Counted from the stretch's first letter, positions 1 to 11,783 are shown. The stretch: 64,000 bases of DNA from Cladocopium goreaui (GCA_947184155.2 CAMXCT020001112.1:1840001-1904000); one strand, 5' to 3'. Made by a program: numbers and translations. Notes: generated by a model not told the origin, from the sequence alone.

Positions 1-1171
1 CACTGGTGGAGACACGAGATTGGATTGATCCGGAACGGTGTGGAGGTTGACGTGAACGATCGGAGGAAAATGCAGTGAGAGGTTTGCTGGAAGACTTATA
101 GGAAGAGTCATAGTAGCGGTGATGTTTGGAGGAGGTTTTGGGATAGTCAATCCAACCCGATGGATGGGTTCGAGACTGGGACTTTGAATAGTCCTTCCAT
201 TGGTTCCAGGATTTCCACTTGTTGGTGGATGGATGGTCGTAGGATGGGTAGTCATCCTGGTAGTACTCGTTGTGGGGTGATGGATCTTGATGATATCGTT
301 GGTGTTCCCACGATGCTGGGTGAAGTGTAGCTGGTTCGGGTGCATCACGATGAAGATCATCATTGACTGGTAGTACTTCTCGTCGACGTGGAGAGGCTGA
401 CCGCAGATTGACAGAAGAAGCTCTGCTTGGACGTCTTGATGGATATCTCGAAGTAGAATGTCGTCTTCTATGTGACGACCTTGGTCGAGAGGAACGATGT
501 GTTCGTCTCGGTGGTGTTGCACGACGAGGACTTCGTGGGACAGAGATTGGACGTTTGTCTGGTGCCCCACGGTGCCGATGGGAACGAGATCGAGAGCGAC
601 GTGGAGGGTGTTGTGGCTGTGGTGGAGTTTCACCCGGTAAAGGAGGATGACTTGGAATAGGTGGAGAAGCTTGAATTGGTGGTTGAGCAGGAGCAGGAGG
701 TTGGTTCATGTTACGCTCTTGGGTTTTGTCCACAAATGCTTGCATACTGGACTCAACCGTGTTCTTCATCTGTTGCATCATCTCTTCTGCATTGAAGGAT
801 GCACTGGATGCCGGTGGTGTGGACTGAGGTGCCACCGGTGTTGGTGGGTCAGGCACTGAAGTTGTGGGCTGAGGTTGATGTGGATGGACCGTGGATTGAT
901 GGAATGGAAGAAGCTGTTGAAGGTGCTGGATATGTGTCTGAGCTTGCAATCCCAGTTGTTGATTCAGGATGTTATTTTGCTCTCTGAGAGCCGCCAGTTG
1001 TGCCTGAGTCTGAGCTTGGGACTGAGCCTGTGACTGTTGGTTCATCAGATCACTTCCACAAAATTGACCTTGAAGTCCCAGTTCCAGAAGGCCCACATGT
1101 TGTAGGATACCTTGTGGGTTCCAGAAGGCCCACATGTTGTCAGAAGCGGCAGGATACCGTCCAGGGAACAT
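1..1171 (-). CDS. Partial Gln-rich / Arg-Ser-rich protein, unknown function
   Basis: An open frame of about 390 codons on the minus strand starts at an ATG at 1171-1169 and runs off the left edge without a stop. An in-frame TAA lies just upstream, so this ATG is the likely start. It could also be an internal exon, because TTTTGCAG stands just before it. The N-terminus is Trp/Gly-rich. A Gln-rich, coiled-coil-like stretch follows (about residues 55-100, with QAQTQAQLAALREQ), then a Pro/Gln-rich section, an Arg/Ser-rich section (RRSRSRSHRHRG) and a Tyr/Ser/His-rich tail. The composition recalls SR-type RNA-binding proteins or a retroelement gag, but no folded domain can be recognised. The absence of stops over 1.1 kb and the codon-level composition support coding. 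Confidence 0.5.
   Translation of the reverse strand, partial: MFPGRYPAASDNMWAFWNPQGILQHVGLLELGLQGQFCGSDLMNQQSQAQSQAQTQAQLAALREQNNILNQQLGLQAQTHIQHLQQLLPFHQSTVHPHQPQPTTSVPDPPTPVAPQSTPPASSASFNAEEMMQQMKNTVESSMQAFVDKTQERNMNQPPAPAQPPIQASPPIPSHPPLPGETPPQPQHPPRRSRSRSHRHRGAPDKRPISVPRSPRRATPPRRTHRSSRPRSSHRRRHSTSRYPSRRPSRASSVNLRSASPRRREVLPVNDDLHRDAPEPATLHPASWEHQRYHQDPSPHNEYYQDDYPSYDHPSTNKWKSWNQWKDYSKSQSRTHPSGWIDYPKTSSKHHRYYDSSYKSSSKPLTAFSSDRSRQPPHRSGSIQSRVSTS
1081..1140. repeat. 23-bp direct duplication inside the N-terminal coding region
   Basis: The 23 bp at 1081-1103 are repeated exactly at 1118-1140, 37 bp apart. The copies are read in different frames of the minus-strand ORF, so the duplication adds unlike residues. 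Confidence 0.8.
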
Positions 1172-2231
1172 GGCAGCACTGTCAGGTTTGTGAACTGCAA
1201 AATTAGTTTAAAAAGTTAAGATGCATCCACAACGCATGCAAGATTCGTGATAAGGCTCGAGGCCCTCGGCATTCAAGTCAACCCCATCGACAGCTATCAG
1301 TGTTCAAATGAATTACGTGCACAATTGAACCTCACCAAAGTAACCAAAAGGAAGTGACCACACCTGAAAAGCATGTCCTGATGCCTCCACATGGTGCCAT
1401 GTCATGTTGCAAACTGTCGAACTCCGTACTCTCTTGGGCAAAGTTGGAAAAGGAATTGTTGTCGTGGCTTCCAGCTATGCAGATCGGTGAAAAGAAGATC
1501 CCCGAGACAGCGGGATGCTGTTCAACACACACTTCACGACCGACGTGTGAGACCAGAAAAATGGCCAGCTGTTTCACTCTACTTAAACGAATTACTAATT
1601 CAAAAATGTAAATTCCGACATCGTGTTACCGTCAATTCTTAGCCTAGAAAGGCCTTCCCCGAAGGGCTCATACCACCTTGTCGGACAACGGTATGAGTGA
1701 CACACTTGCTCAGAAACATCATTGCGAATTTTGTTGTGGAATGCATCGCTCGTGCACAAAACAATCCATAAAAAACTGACAGGAAAAAATGAATGACAGG
1801 CGTGAGAGACAGTGGAAAAGAATTCTTTCTAAGTCCTTGCTAGAAGCAACTGTTCCATCTGACGAAGTCAGCAGTAATTCAGATTGCGAAAACCGTACAG
1901 TCATGACTCACAATTGGTGTTTGAAATTCGACATGCCGGTTCTGGGCTTAGCCGGTTGCCATTCAGAGGAATGAAAATTGATGCAGGTACGCAGAGCTGA
2001 TCAGGCTCTGTATCACCACGAACTGACAGTGTCTTCGTTGGGCAGTGTCTGTCAGTCGTGCACTGCCCCCCTGCATGAAAAAAAGAAAATCATGAACCAT
2101 AACAAAACCACTCAAGTACCGAAGAGAAGTTTTACATCTGTACAGATGGTCCACACACACATGGACACGCATACATATTTTCATTTGTACATAAACACTT
2201 GCAGGCTTTCTGCTTGCTTGCTACCAGTCAT
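1172..2231. other. No gene recognised
   Basis: There are short chance ORFs on both strands but nothing with family-like composition. A small hairpin (CCTTCCCCGAAGGG) lies near 1651-1667. No tRNA-like cloverleaf was found. Confidence 0.5.
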
Positions 2232-5137
2232 ATGATAAACCTTGGAAGCATTGCTAAGCAAGTCACGGTGAGCGGAACTGCCAAGGAACTCAGGGCTGTG
2301 GCCACTCCACAGGCAACCTCTCAGCAGTTGCCAGCAGAGCCTTCGACACGGAAAGATCCTACAAACAGTATGGTGGCCACCCATCTCTTTGACATGATGG
2401 AGAAACAAGCCAAAGCTTTGGATGCCTTGAGCCAGAAAATCTTGAACAATGATAGCTTGGAGAAGCTTGCTTCCAACAACTCCTTGCTCTCAGATGGGGC
2501 CGGCCCAAGGGACTCCACCTCTTTGACTCCCAAAGCTTTGCCTGGAGTTCCAGCTGTTTTGCCTCTACATGCACCTTCTGACTGTGCTGCACCTGCTGGA
2601 GGAAATGATGGCACCCAGGCAAAAGCCTTGAGGACTATGTAGCTGATGCCAAACACATGCTCACCAAGAGGAAGGCCAATGAATTGGATACTGCCATGAC
2701 GAGGCCAGCTTCTAAGAAAAGCCTAGCCAAAGCAGAGCACAAGCAAAAGGCCATTGTGAAGAGGAATGCTGAGGAAGCAAAGCATGTCACACCAGCTTTC
2801 CTCAAAGGAATCTATGGATGCGTCAGATGCCGTGGCAGTGTGAGTGGCTGTGACAAGTGCCAGTCTCCCTACTTTGGGGGGGACTCAGTCTCAGTTCAAG
2901 ACAGGAATACAACAAGTGGTACCAAGAAAAGCAGCAGGGGAACAAAAGGAAGTGAAAACATTTCCTTGGTCTGACAAAAGATCGCGGGGTGCCTTTTGGT
3001 AAATAACCATGCAAACACAGCAATGGCAAATCATACAGGCAGTGGGGGAAAACAGAAACGCTTAGGCTTTCTCTGGACATACTTCTCTAGACATATTTTC
3101 CAGCATGAAAGTAAGTGGCCACTAACTTGCAGTGCTGCCCTTGGTTCTGCTTGTTGTTTTCAGTTTTGGCTTCAAGAGCTATCATTTGAAATCCTTTTGC
3201 CTGCAAGGGCTTTTTTGTTTGAATCAGTAGTACAGCATTGTGGGCACAGCTTTCTGCAAGGCTACTGCATGAAGCAAGGCCTGGCCCAAGACAATGTGTG
3301 CCAAACCTGCAAATGACATATTTGGAGGCCATGTTAGCAGCAGGTTCCACAGCAGGCCATGGACCACTAGCTTTTGCCTTGCACTGTCCAAGATTACTTT
3401 TATCACCTCTCTGCAAAGAAATACTTCCAGCCAGCCATGCCAGACTTTCCAAAATTGCAAAGTTTTAGACAGAGAATCCCATTTTGCAGCCAGTCAGCCC
3501 TGGAAGCGATATTGACTTTGGCTGCCCAGGAAGGCATTCCTGCCAGCCACAAAAGGAAACAAATCAGAGAGAGTTTGTTGAACAGGTGATTGCTGGCCTT
3601 TCCCTTTAAGGCCCTTTGCTGGTCACAGCTACAGCTATGATTTTGGAAGAGGACCCTGTGGAATTGGCATTTGCCACCATCTTTAGCTATTTGGCTGGTG
3701 CTTATGCAGCTGGTGGCTGCTTTGCGGATTATTTGGACAAGGTACATGACAACAACCCCAGTTCCTTCAACAATCCTTGGTCTTGCATTCTATATGTAGA
3801 TGTACTGCACCCTGGAAACCAATTGGCAGGGAATTCTAGGAAAACATGGGCCGTTCACTTTTCATCTGCCCAGTTTGGGGCCACGCCGTCAAATTCTGAA
3901 AGTTGCTTGACATCGCTCGAGAACAGGAGTGAGCAAGTCTCACAGCTGGCAGCCAGCATTAGCCAATGTTTCAGGTTGATCCTGGAGCACATGTTTGACA
4001 ACAAATATGCTCATCCTCATTCTGGTGTACTTTTACAGGGGGGTCCTAAAAGACTGAAACTCTCTGTTGGATATTGCAACAGGCCAAGAAATCCTGTCCT
4101 CGTGGGCAAGGATGCAAGAGAGGAGCACAGCTTGCAACAAAACCGAGTTCAGAAGGTGGAGCCAGGCTTCTGGGACTGATTATTCCCAGCATTCACTCTT
4201 GCTGAGTGACAAGCTGAAGTCCCAGAACCTTCTGAGACCCATCACCCAATACATGCATGATGCATGATTATATGCATGGGCTCTGCCCAAATGGTGTGCT
4301 GAACTTGGCTGGGATTTGGAAGACACATGGCTTTGTGCAACTTTGGGCCCAGCTTGCCATTCACAAATGCAATTTGCAAAGGTTATTTCTGCCCAAAGCA
4401 GTGGAAGACCACAAAAAAGCTGGGAAATTCAAATGCTCATCCTCAGAGATTCTGGGTCTGTACCAGGTCCTGGCACACTATGTCCTAATTTGTTGCCTGC
4501 CTAATGGCATTTGTCTTCTGGGGTCAACTTGCTTTTTGGCTTGGTGCAAAATTTTGGACTATTGCCTATCCATCCCTGCTTTGGCAAAGTCTGACCACAA
4601 GCAATTGCTTTCATTTGTTGAAGCAGCAGTGGAGGCAACTGTTGCAGCTGGCTGGTCTGAAGAATTCAAGCCAAAGATGCACTGGTCACTTCATTAATTA
4701 TAGTCAAAGTCTCCAGAGGCATGGCCAATTACCTGCATGCTGGACCATGGAAAGGAAGCACAAAGACATTAGAAAACATGGGAATGGCTTGTGCAACACT
4801 ACTCATTGGGAAACTTCTTTGATAAAGTCTGTCATTGCAGAGCACATCTATACATTGGGTGAAGAGTCAAGTTTGTTTAGAGAAGGCACCTGCCTACAAA
4901 ATGCAAAGGGGGCCCACAGAGAAGATGACGGCATCCCTATGCAATGCTGGCGTGGTTCCTGTGGGAATGCCTTGCAAGCAGAGCTCTTGTTGCAAACTTT
5001 CTTCTGGGGCAACAATTACTTCTGGTGGTGCTGTTTATTTGCACAATGTGGATGGAGGCTCACCAGCTTTCAATGCAGCTCAAGAGCATTGTTTTTTGAA
5101 AGTCCCTTGTGGTGATGTGGCCCTTGTCGAAAAATAT
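2232..5137 (+). pseudogene. Broken transposase-like gene of a multi-copy dinoflagellate family
   Basis: Plus-strand coding remnants follow each other in shifting frames. 2232-2642 is an N-terminal region rich in Ala/Ser. 2633-2974 carries a cysteine motif (GCVRCRGSVSGCDKCQSP, about 2818-2871). 3616-4179 carries ILYVDVLHPGNQLAG and a following aromatic stretch. 4257-4697 carries DYMHGLCPNGVLN and ends in KPKMHWSLH. About 4690-4880 continues in another frame with PACWTMERKHKDIRKHG. The order DYMH, then MHW..H, then ERKHK matches, from my recollection, a repeated protein family in dinoflagellate genomes. It is arranged like the C-terminal half of CACTA (TNP2-type) transposases, where DPMH and ER..K..K occupy similar places. 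Frameshifts near 2630 and 4690 and several stops make it a relic. It has no recognisable introns. It ends directly beside the left 62-bp inverted repeat. Confidence 0.6.
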
Positions 5138-5140
5138 GTT

Positions 5141-5202
5141 CATAGCTTTATAAACCCCCCCCGCCACCGAACACCCGGCAAAACCATAAGGATTAGTAAC
5201 GT
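5141..5202 (+). repeat. Left copy of 62-bp inverted repeat
   Basis: It begins CATAGCTTTATAAACC, passes through C8 and ends GGATTAGTAACGT. It is the exact reverse complement of 33463-33524, including the eight-base homopolymer. Confidence 0.95.
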
Positions 5203-5606
5203 CCTGGCACTTTAGTGCACTATGTATACATATACACATGGGAGCCTATTAAACCTTAGTAAACCTTAGCAGGGCTTACTAAAGCATTGGGGGCTTGTGA
5301 GAATAACCCTGAAATTTCGGGGGCTTAACGAAACCGAAATGCATGTAAAAAACCATCAAAATTGTTTCGTTAAGGACCCCACTAAAATTTCATGGGGGGC
5401 AAAATCTTTAGTAAGCTTTTTCCGTGTCATGGTGGCTACCCAGGGGAACTAATCCAATCTAGATGGTGCAATATCACAAAGTGTTTACTAAACACTTGGC
5501 CTCAGGATAACGTTAGTTCCAGCAAAAACGTTTAGGGCTTAGTAAAGATTATACGTCTGGTATCGATGTCCATGGGGAATATAGAATAACCTCAAATGGT
5601 TAGGGC
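5203..5606. other. Non-coding, motif-bearing stretch
   Basis: No gene was seen. It holds motif copies near 5256-5290, two copies of GCTTAGTAAAGATTA (about 5537 and 5607) and a 10-bp inverted repeat TTAACGAAAC / GTTTCGTTAA (about 5325-5375). Confidence 0.6.
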
Positions 5607-6732
5607 TTAGTAAAGATTAAACGGCTTTATTCTGATCCAAACACACCCTGTGACTTGAACATTTTTTTTCCATCTGTTGTTTCGGTCTGTCATTCCGGTT
5701 GTCTGGACGTTGAGATCGCGGTCTCCAACATCTGGAGAGTCGGCCTCAGGACTGTTCTGGCCCACAGGCATGGATATGTCCTTCGAAAAAATAACTGAAT
5801 CCACACTTGTTTTTATCCAAGTGCCAAAAAAATACGATGATATATTATAAATTGTGATGTTCATGTATCCAAACTTTAGACGGAAAAAATGCTTGCAAAT
5901 GCATCCATGCGACCCTTCATACCCACGGTCATAAGTAGGTCTCGTCTTCATATATGTGTGATAAAGGTTCCCAACAAAGTCAAAGACCAACCGAACTCCT
6001 TTTGCAATTTCTTGGTCAGTTGCATTCTCACGCCATGACACTTGCTTGCTTTTTTGCAAACCCGATGGAATACCTGCACAGTGGCAGTCTTTGAGTCTTG
6101 GTACAACAAAGCTTGGGGGGGGAAAGGGCTATTAAGCCTTACTAGTAAGCCTTACTAGTAAGCCTTACTAGTAAGCCTTACTAGTAAAACAAAATAAACA
6201 TAAAATGTGGCTCCAAGCTACCTGATGCAAACTGAACTGAAAATTTTCGTTGCTCTGGTTTCCACAAGGCATAAAGGCCATCAACAGCCCCATTCTCTGG
6301 AAGCATGAACTTCCATTTGTTTGGAGTTGCAACCCTTGTTTGACGCGGGCGTGGAACACCAGCATTGGAACTGGAAGGGCCTGCTGGAAGGGGCCCTTCA
6401 GGTGGCTTTTTGGGATCTTCAGGTGGTCCTTCAGGTGGTTTTGCTTCTTTCTCTGCTGCTTCTTTCTCTGCTGATTCTTTCTCTGCAGCTTCTTTCTGCA
6501 TCTGTTCCCGTTCTTTTTTTCGGCCTGCTGTTTCTGCTTTGTTAATTTCTTTTTCGATCTCACGTTCCATGAGTAACATTGCATTTTGGATTACGCCCTT
6601 GAAATGGTCTTTGTTCTGCTGGTCCATGTTTGAAAGCAGGTGTAGCATTTCAACTGGCACATCTGGATCAGCCCCTTGATCTGCAGGGCGTGAGTTGCTG
6701 TAAAGACGCTTTTTGATCTCGTCCCTCTTCTC
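5607..6732 (-). CDS. Unknown protein, coiled-coil Glu/Lys/Pro-rich exon plus C-terminal exon(s)
   Basis: Exon 6222-6732 (170 codons) has a clear acceptor (CCCATGCAG|GAG) and a GT donor (CATCAG|GTAGC). It encodes a helical Glu/Lys-rich segment (KEAAEKESAEKEAAEKEAK) followed by a Pro-rich repeat (PPEGPPEDPKKPPEGP) and a more globular end (KWKFMLPENGAVDGLYALW). It joins in phase, through a 180-bp intron carrying four tandem motif copies, to 5607-~6037 (acceptor AAGCAAG|TGTCATGG). That part encodes VSWRENATDQEIAKG and ends at a TAA. A further intron inside the last part (about 5790-5940) is possible because composition changes there. Upstream exons were not identified. The function is unknown. 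The Lys/Glu repeats suggest an elongated, intracellular protein. Confidence 0.5.
6124..6187. repeat. Four tandem copies of a 14-bp motif unit in an intron
   Basis: The unit AAGCCTTACTAGT is repeated head to tail four times. It lies about 40-90 bp inside the intron from the GT donor at 6221. Confidence 0.9.
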
Positions 6733-6912
6733 CTGCATGGGCAAATGACATTGTACATAAACACCCAAACGGGTGGGAAACAGGGTGGGTGGAAGTTTAC
6801 CTGGGCCACCGTGAAAACAAACACAAACTTGAATCCTGAAACTATTATGAAATCTGCCACATATTGATATAAATTCAAATTTCAGCGACCATGGAAGTAT
6901 GAATTTCCCAAT

Positions 6913-8207
6913 GATGGGGGCTTACCAGGCCTTACTAAAGGCCCTAAGGGAGTGTTTGAGACTAAACCATGTCACCCAAAACAGGTGGGAAGCTGGAGGA
7001 CATTGGTGAACCATTTTCCCAATAGAGAGGGGGTACCAGGCCTTACTAAAGCCCCTACACCATGTTACCCCAAAAAATGGTGGGAAACTGGGGGAATGGA
7101 GGACAGGGATGAATGAACCCCACCATATAGTTGGATGATTAAGCCTTACTAAACGCCCCTCAGTATTTTTTTTTTGAAAATGAACCATGTCCACCATTAC
7201 CAAGCCTTCCTAAAGCCCCTGAGGGATTGCTTGAGACTAAACCATGTCACCCAAAGCAAAAATGGATGGGACACTCAGGGATGCATGAATTTCACCCAAT
7301 AAAGTGAGACTACCAGGCCTTACTAAGGCCCCTCAGTGATTGTTTGGGACTAAACCCTAAAGGACCTAAGGGAGTGTTTGAGACTAAACCATGTCACCCA
7401 AACAGGTGGGAAGCTGGAGGACATTGGTGAACCATTTTCCCAATAGAGAGGGAGTACCAGGCCTTACTAAAGCCCCTACACCATGTTACCCCAAAAAGGG
7501 TGGGAAACTGGGGGAATGGAGGACAGGGATGAATGAACCCCACCATATAGTTGGATGATTAAGCCTTACTAAACGCCCCTCAGTATTTTTTTTTGAAAAT
7601 GAACCATGTCCACCATTACCAAGCCTTCCTAAAGCCCCTGAGGGATTGCTTGAGACTAAACCATGTCACCCAAAGCAAAAACGGATGGGACACTCAGGGA
7701 TGCATGAATTTCACCCAATAAAGTGAGACTACCAGGCCTTACTAAGGCCCCTCAGTGATTGTTTGAGACTAAACCCTAAAGGACCTAAGGGAGTGTTTGA
7801 GACTAAACCATGTCACCCAAAACAGGTGGGAAGCTGGAGGACATTGGTGAACCATTTTCCCAATAGAGAGGGAGTACCAGGCCTTACTAAAGCCCCTACA
7901 CCATGTTACCCCAAAAAGGGTGGGAAACTGGGGGAATGGAGGACAGGGATGAATGAACCCCACCATATAGTTGGATGATTAAGCCTTACTAAACGCCCCT
8001 CAGTATTTTTTTTTTGAAAATAAACCATGTCCACCATTACCAAGCCTTCCTAAAGCCCCTGAGGGATTGCTTGAGACTAAACCATGTCACCCAAAGCAAA
8101 ATCAGATGGGACACTGGGGGATGCATGAATTTCACCCAATAAAGTGAGACTACCAGGCCTTACTAAGCCCCCTCAGTGATTGTTTGAGACTAAACCATGT
8201 CACTCAA
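6913..8207. repeat. Higher-order tandem repeat: three ~420-bp units of four ~105-bp monomers
   Basis: The phrase AGTGTTTGAGACTAAACC recurs at about 6951, 7373 and 7792, giving a 420-bp period. Copies are nearly identical. Each unit contains four diverged monomers of about 105 bp, and each monomer is built around CCAGGCCTTACTAAAGGCCC or AAGCCTTACTAAACGCCCC. No coding frame is convincing. Confidence 0.9.
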
Positions 8208-9026
8208 ACTTATATTTCATCTTTTTGGATTTTCAGGGTACTCATTGTACTGTTTTATTTTTGAAGGACATCCAATACCCGACTAAGCCCTGCTGAAGCT
8301 CTCACCCCATTACAGTAGCATTTCATAGTTTTTGAAAGTTGAAGGACATCCAGGACAGTACGCACAGATGAATCTCCCCAATAAATTCCATTGGCATTTT
8401 ACAGTTTGATGGTTTTGCCGATCATTACTAAACCCGGACGCACATATTTGCCATTGATTAGGGAGACCCATTGAATATAAAGGCGTTTCTAAACCCTGCA
8501 GAGTGGTGATTAGCCAAGCTTTTTTGATTTGGCGCAAAAATACATAAATTGTTCTGGTGGCAGCATCTATTCCAACATGGCTAAATGCAAATCACTTCCA
8601 TCCAACCGACAGTTCAACACCCATACAGTGAGACGTGTTCATGTCCAACACTGCATCTGGACTGAGGAAAATTATTCACCCAGCTGGAGAACAACCCTGA
8701 AGAAGCAGTGTCAGTGATGCGCAGGCCACAATAGAATATGTTTTTCTTTAAGATCATATGTTCAGAGACTAATGATACCCTGAATCAGCATCAAAAAATC
8801 AAGATTGTTGTGCTGGTAGTCTGCATACAATATACTATAGAGACTCACTCAACATACTCACCTGCTACTAAGGCTTAGTAGTGCCCAGAGTTACCACTGA
8901 ATATATATATAAATAAATCTATTTAATATTAAATATAGCATTATTGCCTTTGATTTGGGATGAGGCTTTGGACTCCCCATGATTTAAGCATTGTGTTTTT
9001 TTTTCCCCTGGCCCCACCGGGTTCAC
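8208..9026. other. No gene recognised
   Basis: AT-rich sequence with one motif pair at 8866-8887 and a TATATATA run near 8900. No ORF looks family-like. Confidence 0.5.
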
Positions 9027-9362
9027 TCAACGGAACTTTTGCCGGAGTAAATGGCTCTCACTACACGTTGCACACAAGCCATCTCGGTACATTTTGTCCT
9101 TTCCATCGATATGGTAACAGTTCTCATTCAAATGCCACTTTCCACCTTGCTTGGTGAACCAAACTTTTTCATCTTTCAGATCATGGTTGGCAATGAGAAC
9201 CGTTTGGGTGCCAGCAAGAACCGTTTGGGTGCCAGCTTCAATCTTCTTCGTTTGTTTCAACACGACCACCTTTGACATGTTCCAGATAGACTGCAAAATT
9301 GAATATGCACCGAAGCAGAATACCAGAACAACAGCCAGAATCACGTGGTCAATTGTCTCCAT
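9027..9362 (-). CDS. Small membrane-anchored protein with Cys/His C-terminal motif
   Basis: From an ATG at 9362-9360 an uninterrupted 111-codon frame runs to a TGA at 9027. Residues about 4-24 (VILAVVLVFCFGAYSILQ) form one membrane helix. A duplicated AGTQTVL unit follows, made by a direct repeat in the DNA. The C-terminal half reads WFTKQGGKWHLNENCYHI and then CATC. This arrangement of aromatic, His and paired Cys residues recalls a small C-terminal domain that I remember in many dinoflagellate proteins (inference). A single-pass protein with a small metal-binding-like tail is the simplest reading. It may instead be the last exon of a longer gene. Confidence 0.5.
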   Translation of the reverse strand: METIDHVILAVVLVFCFGAYSILQSIWNMSKVVVLKQTKKIEAGTQTVLAGTQTVLIANHDLKDEKVWFTKQGGKWHLNENCYHIDGKDKMYRDGLCATCSESHLLRQKFR

Positions 9363-9780
9363 GTTGGTGAATAATTTTGGGGCTCTCACGGGTGCAGGCT
9401 TGAACCATATATGCGCTTCGATAGTCACACTAAATTTCATACAAATCATACAAAAACACATGACTCAGTTGAGGTCGATTTACTACATGCATGTGGTTTC
9501 ACCTATCATCTACCACCCAAAGGGGTTAGTATGGTTTAGTAAAGCCCCAAACATTGACATCCTGAAAAATCAACTGTTTCAACACCCAAAACCAGACCAA
9601 ATTTTCCATAAGGTTGAACTAATTCTATTTTGTACATTGCAATCACCCACATCACATACAGTGTCGTTGTTAGGGAAACCAAACCATGTATGAAGTAAAC
9701 AATTTATAAAGTTCACATTATGGGCTTTTAGTAGGGGCCACCAATCCGCCCAGACCAGAAACAACCCTCTCGAACCCACT
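9363..9780. other. Intergenic, no gene recognised
   Basis: It holds one diverged motif near 9520 (TTAGTATGGTTTAGTAAAGCCCC). Nothing else was recognised. Confidence 0.5.
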
Positions 9781-11783
9781 AGAAATCACGGTCCTCATCG
9801 ATGTCTGGAAGAATCCCGTCGATCAGTAAGTCAACCAGTTGGTTTTTCAGTGCGCGGCCTTGAGGAACGTCGATCCCTTCAGATAGCAAACAGGCTTGGA
9901 CTTCGTCTTTCTTCAAGAAAATCCCATGTAGCAAGGCACTCCGTAAAATGGGGGACAAATGAATTGATGTCCTGCGCAAGCAAACTCCATGTAGGGATGT
10001 CATGGGAGGTACCCGTTCAGATTCTACAAATCGCCATTCACTGTCCGCGCCACTCTTGTCATTGAAAAATACTTGAATTGGCATTGATCTTCTTCCTTGT
10101 ACATCAACTTCCAGGAGCACCTGAAGGTGAAACTTGATCAAAGGGCAAATGTGTCGAATCAAAACACATACAAATTGTACATTAGAGGCAAACTTAATAC
10201 GTTATACACTAGTACAAGTGCCTAGTAAAGCGGATGAAGCTGTATATTACAAACATGTCTAAGATAACATTGGGTATTACCAGTGCCTAGTAAAGCTGTA
10301 TGACAAACAAAATACACTAGACACATAACCCAGTGACATCCTCTCCCAGTTGGGTGGGCTTCAAATTCAGGCCAATGCAGCCATAGCCCAGAAAACCCAA
10401 TGAAAGCATGAATTTCTGGGTATTCTTGTTGAAGTAGCATTGCCCCTTCACAAAAAGGCAACCCGCCCAGAGGTTTTCGATTTTGTTTACATGGAAGGTT
10501 CCAGCATCGAGATCAACAGCCCGAAAAGCTGCGCACATTGCCATGGCAGACACACGCTGAGAAAAATACCCAGCAGGTCGCCATGACTTTTTGATTTGTT
10601 GTTTCGTCACTCCTTCAAGGGGAAGCTCCTCAAAGGTGGCATCCTGAAGCTTCATCTCATTGAATGCTACCCTTTCTTCAGGTGACATGTAGATGTAGTC
10701 AGAGGTGTCAGGAGTCAATGTGTTGATACCACCTGTTGATGCATAAGGGCAAACCATGGCGTAGGTGTACTTTGTGTGAAATGAAATCTTGTCGGTTTTG
10801 GATTGTCTGTCATTTGAATCAGTGAGCCAACCAAATACGTTCTCGCATGGCTGCTTCGTCTCGGCAGGTGATGCAAAGACGGACCAACATAGGGCGCGAA
10901 GTTTTGTACTCCTTACATCCCAATTTTCAGAGTCTCCTTCACGTATCATCTCTTGTGTGATGACCCACTCCAGGGTAGCGAGCTTCACCACAAACTCATG
11001 GATTGTGTGCTTTGCACTGCGGGAATACACACAGTTGTCTCTGGCCGCCAGGACGGATTTGACCACTGTGGACATGTTTTTGAGAAACTTGCTGGATTCA
11101 TCTCTCTGTTTCTGATGTAACAAACACCCGGGCAAACACATGGGGAAAACACCATGTGTGGTGTAGTTGGGACAACGCCCTGTTGGCAATCAGTTCAATG
11201 ACAAAATCAAAAAAAAGCTTTGCTCGTCCCACTTCATCTCGCAATGTTGGATTGTCTGGGGCAACAGGGTCAACAAGTCGAGAGGGAACCTTGAAGGAAA
11301 TCTTTTCCAAAACTGGGGGGTCGTCCAAAAGGTCCACCAATGCTGCCAATGTTTTCCCCCAGGCTCCCGCACTCCTGTCATGGGTTGGAAGAAGACAAAC
11401 AAAAAAAAACATATTGCATCTAAGGACCCTACACCTTAACAGCCTTTAGTAAAGGCCTCTGCACCAAGCAAACATTTCCATCACCATCACAAACAATGCA
11501 CACAAACAAACATTATATAAACCATACCCCTTAGCAGCCCTTAGTAAGCTCCTCTCAGCTTGCCACACACACATGCTGTGTTGACCATCCTGGTGTTTGG
11601 CCAACGCATTCTGATATTCCCGCTGAAGGGGGCGTCCAGCTTCCACCAACATACGCATACGCAGGTGGCTGTTGTGGTCCCCCAGGAAGTCAGATATCAT
11701 TTGATGAGTGTTCCCAGAGTAAGACTCCTTCAGTAATCTGAATGCTTTCCTGTTGGTGGTCTGTTCATGCCCCTTCCAATTAG
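9781..11783 (-). CDS. Multi-exon protein of unknown function (dinoflagellate-type multicopy family)
   Basis: Four exons read from right to left: ~11553-11783 (acceptor TTTGTAG|CTAATTGG), ~11150-11374 (acceptor CATGACAG|GAG), ~10325-11111 (acceptor ACATCAG|AAACAGAG) and 9781-10120 (acceptor CACCTTCAG|GTGCTCC), ending in DIDEDRDF and a TAG. The largest exon encodes about 260 residues with an ENVFGWLTDSNDRQSKTDK motif and a WRPAGYFSQR motif. I recall similar 'EN-F-L-D--R--K' proteins as repeated in dinoflagellate genomes. The last exon has a LEGE/SAP-like helical pattern (LLSEGIDVPQGRALKNQLVD) but I would not name a domain. Introns at 10.12-10.32 and 11.37-11.55 kb carry the CCTTACTAAGG-type motif. 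The join near 11.11-11.16 kb is uncertain, and a short intron or a frameshift is needed there. Confidence 0.55.

Noticed and set aside
1200..2200. Overlapping short ORFs on both strands
   Set aside because: No family-like composition, many start at non-ATG codons, and no splice context.
6365..6679. Plus-strand Ser/Phe-rich ORF
   Set aside because: Antisense shadow of the Glu/Lys/Pro-rich minus-strand exon, which has clean splice sites.
6913..8207. CRISPR-like array
   Set aside because: Tandem units with no unique spacers, in a eukaryotic context with 420-bp higher-order period.
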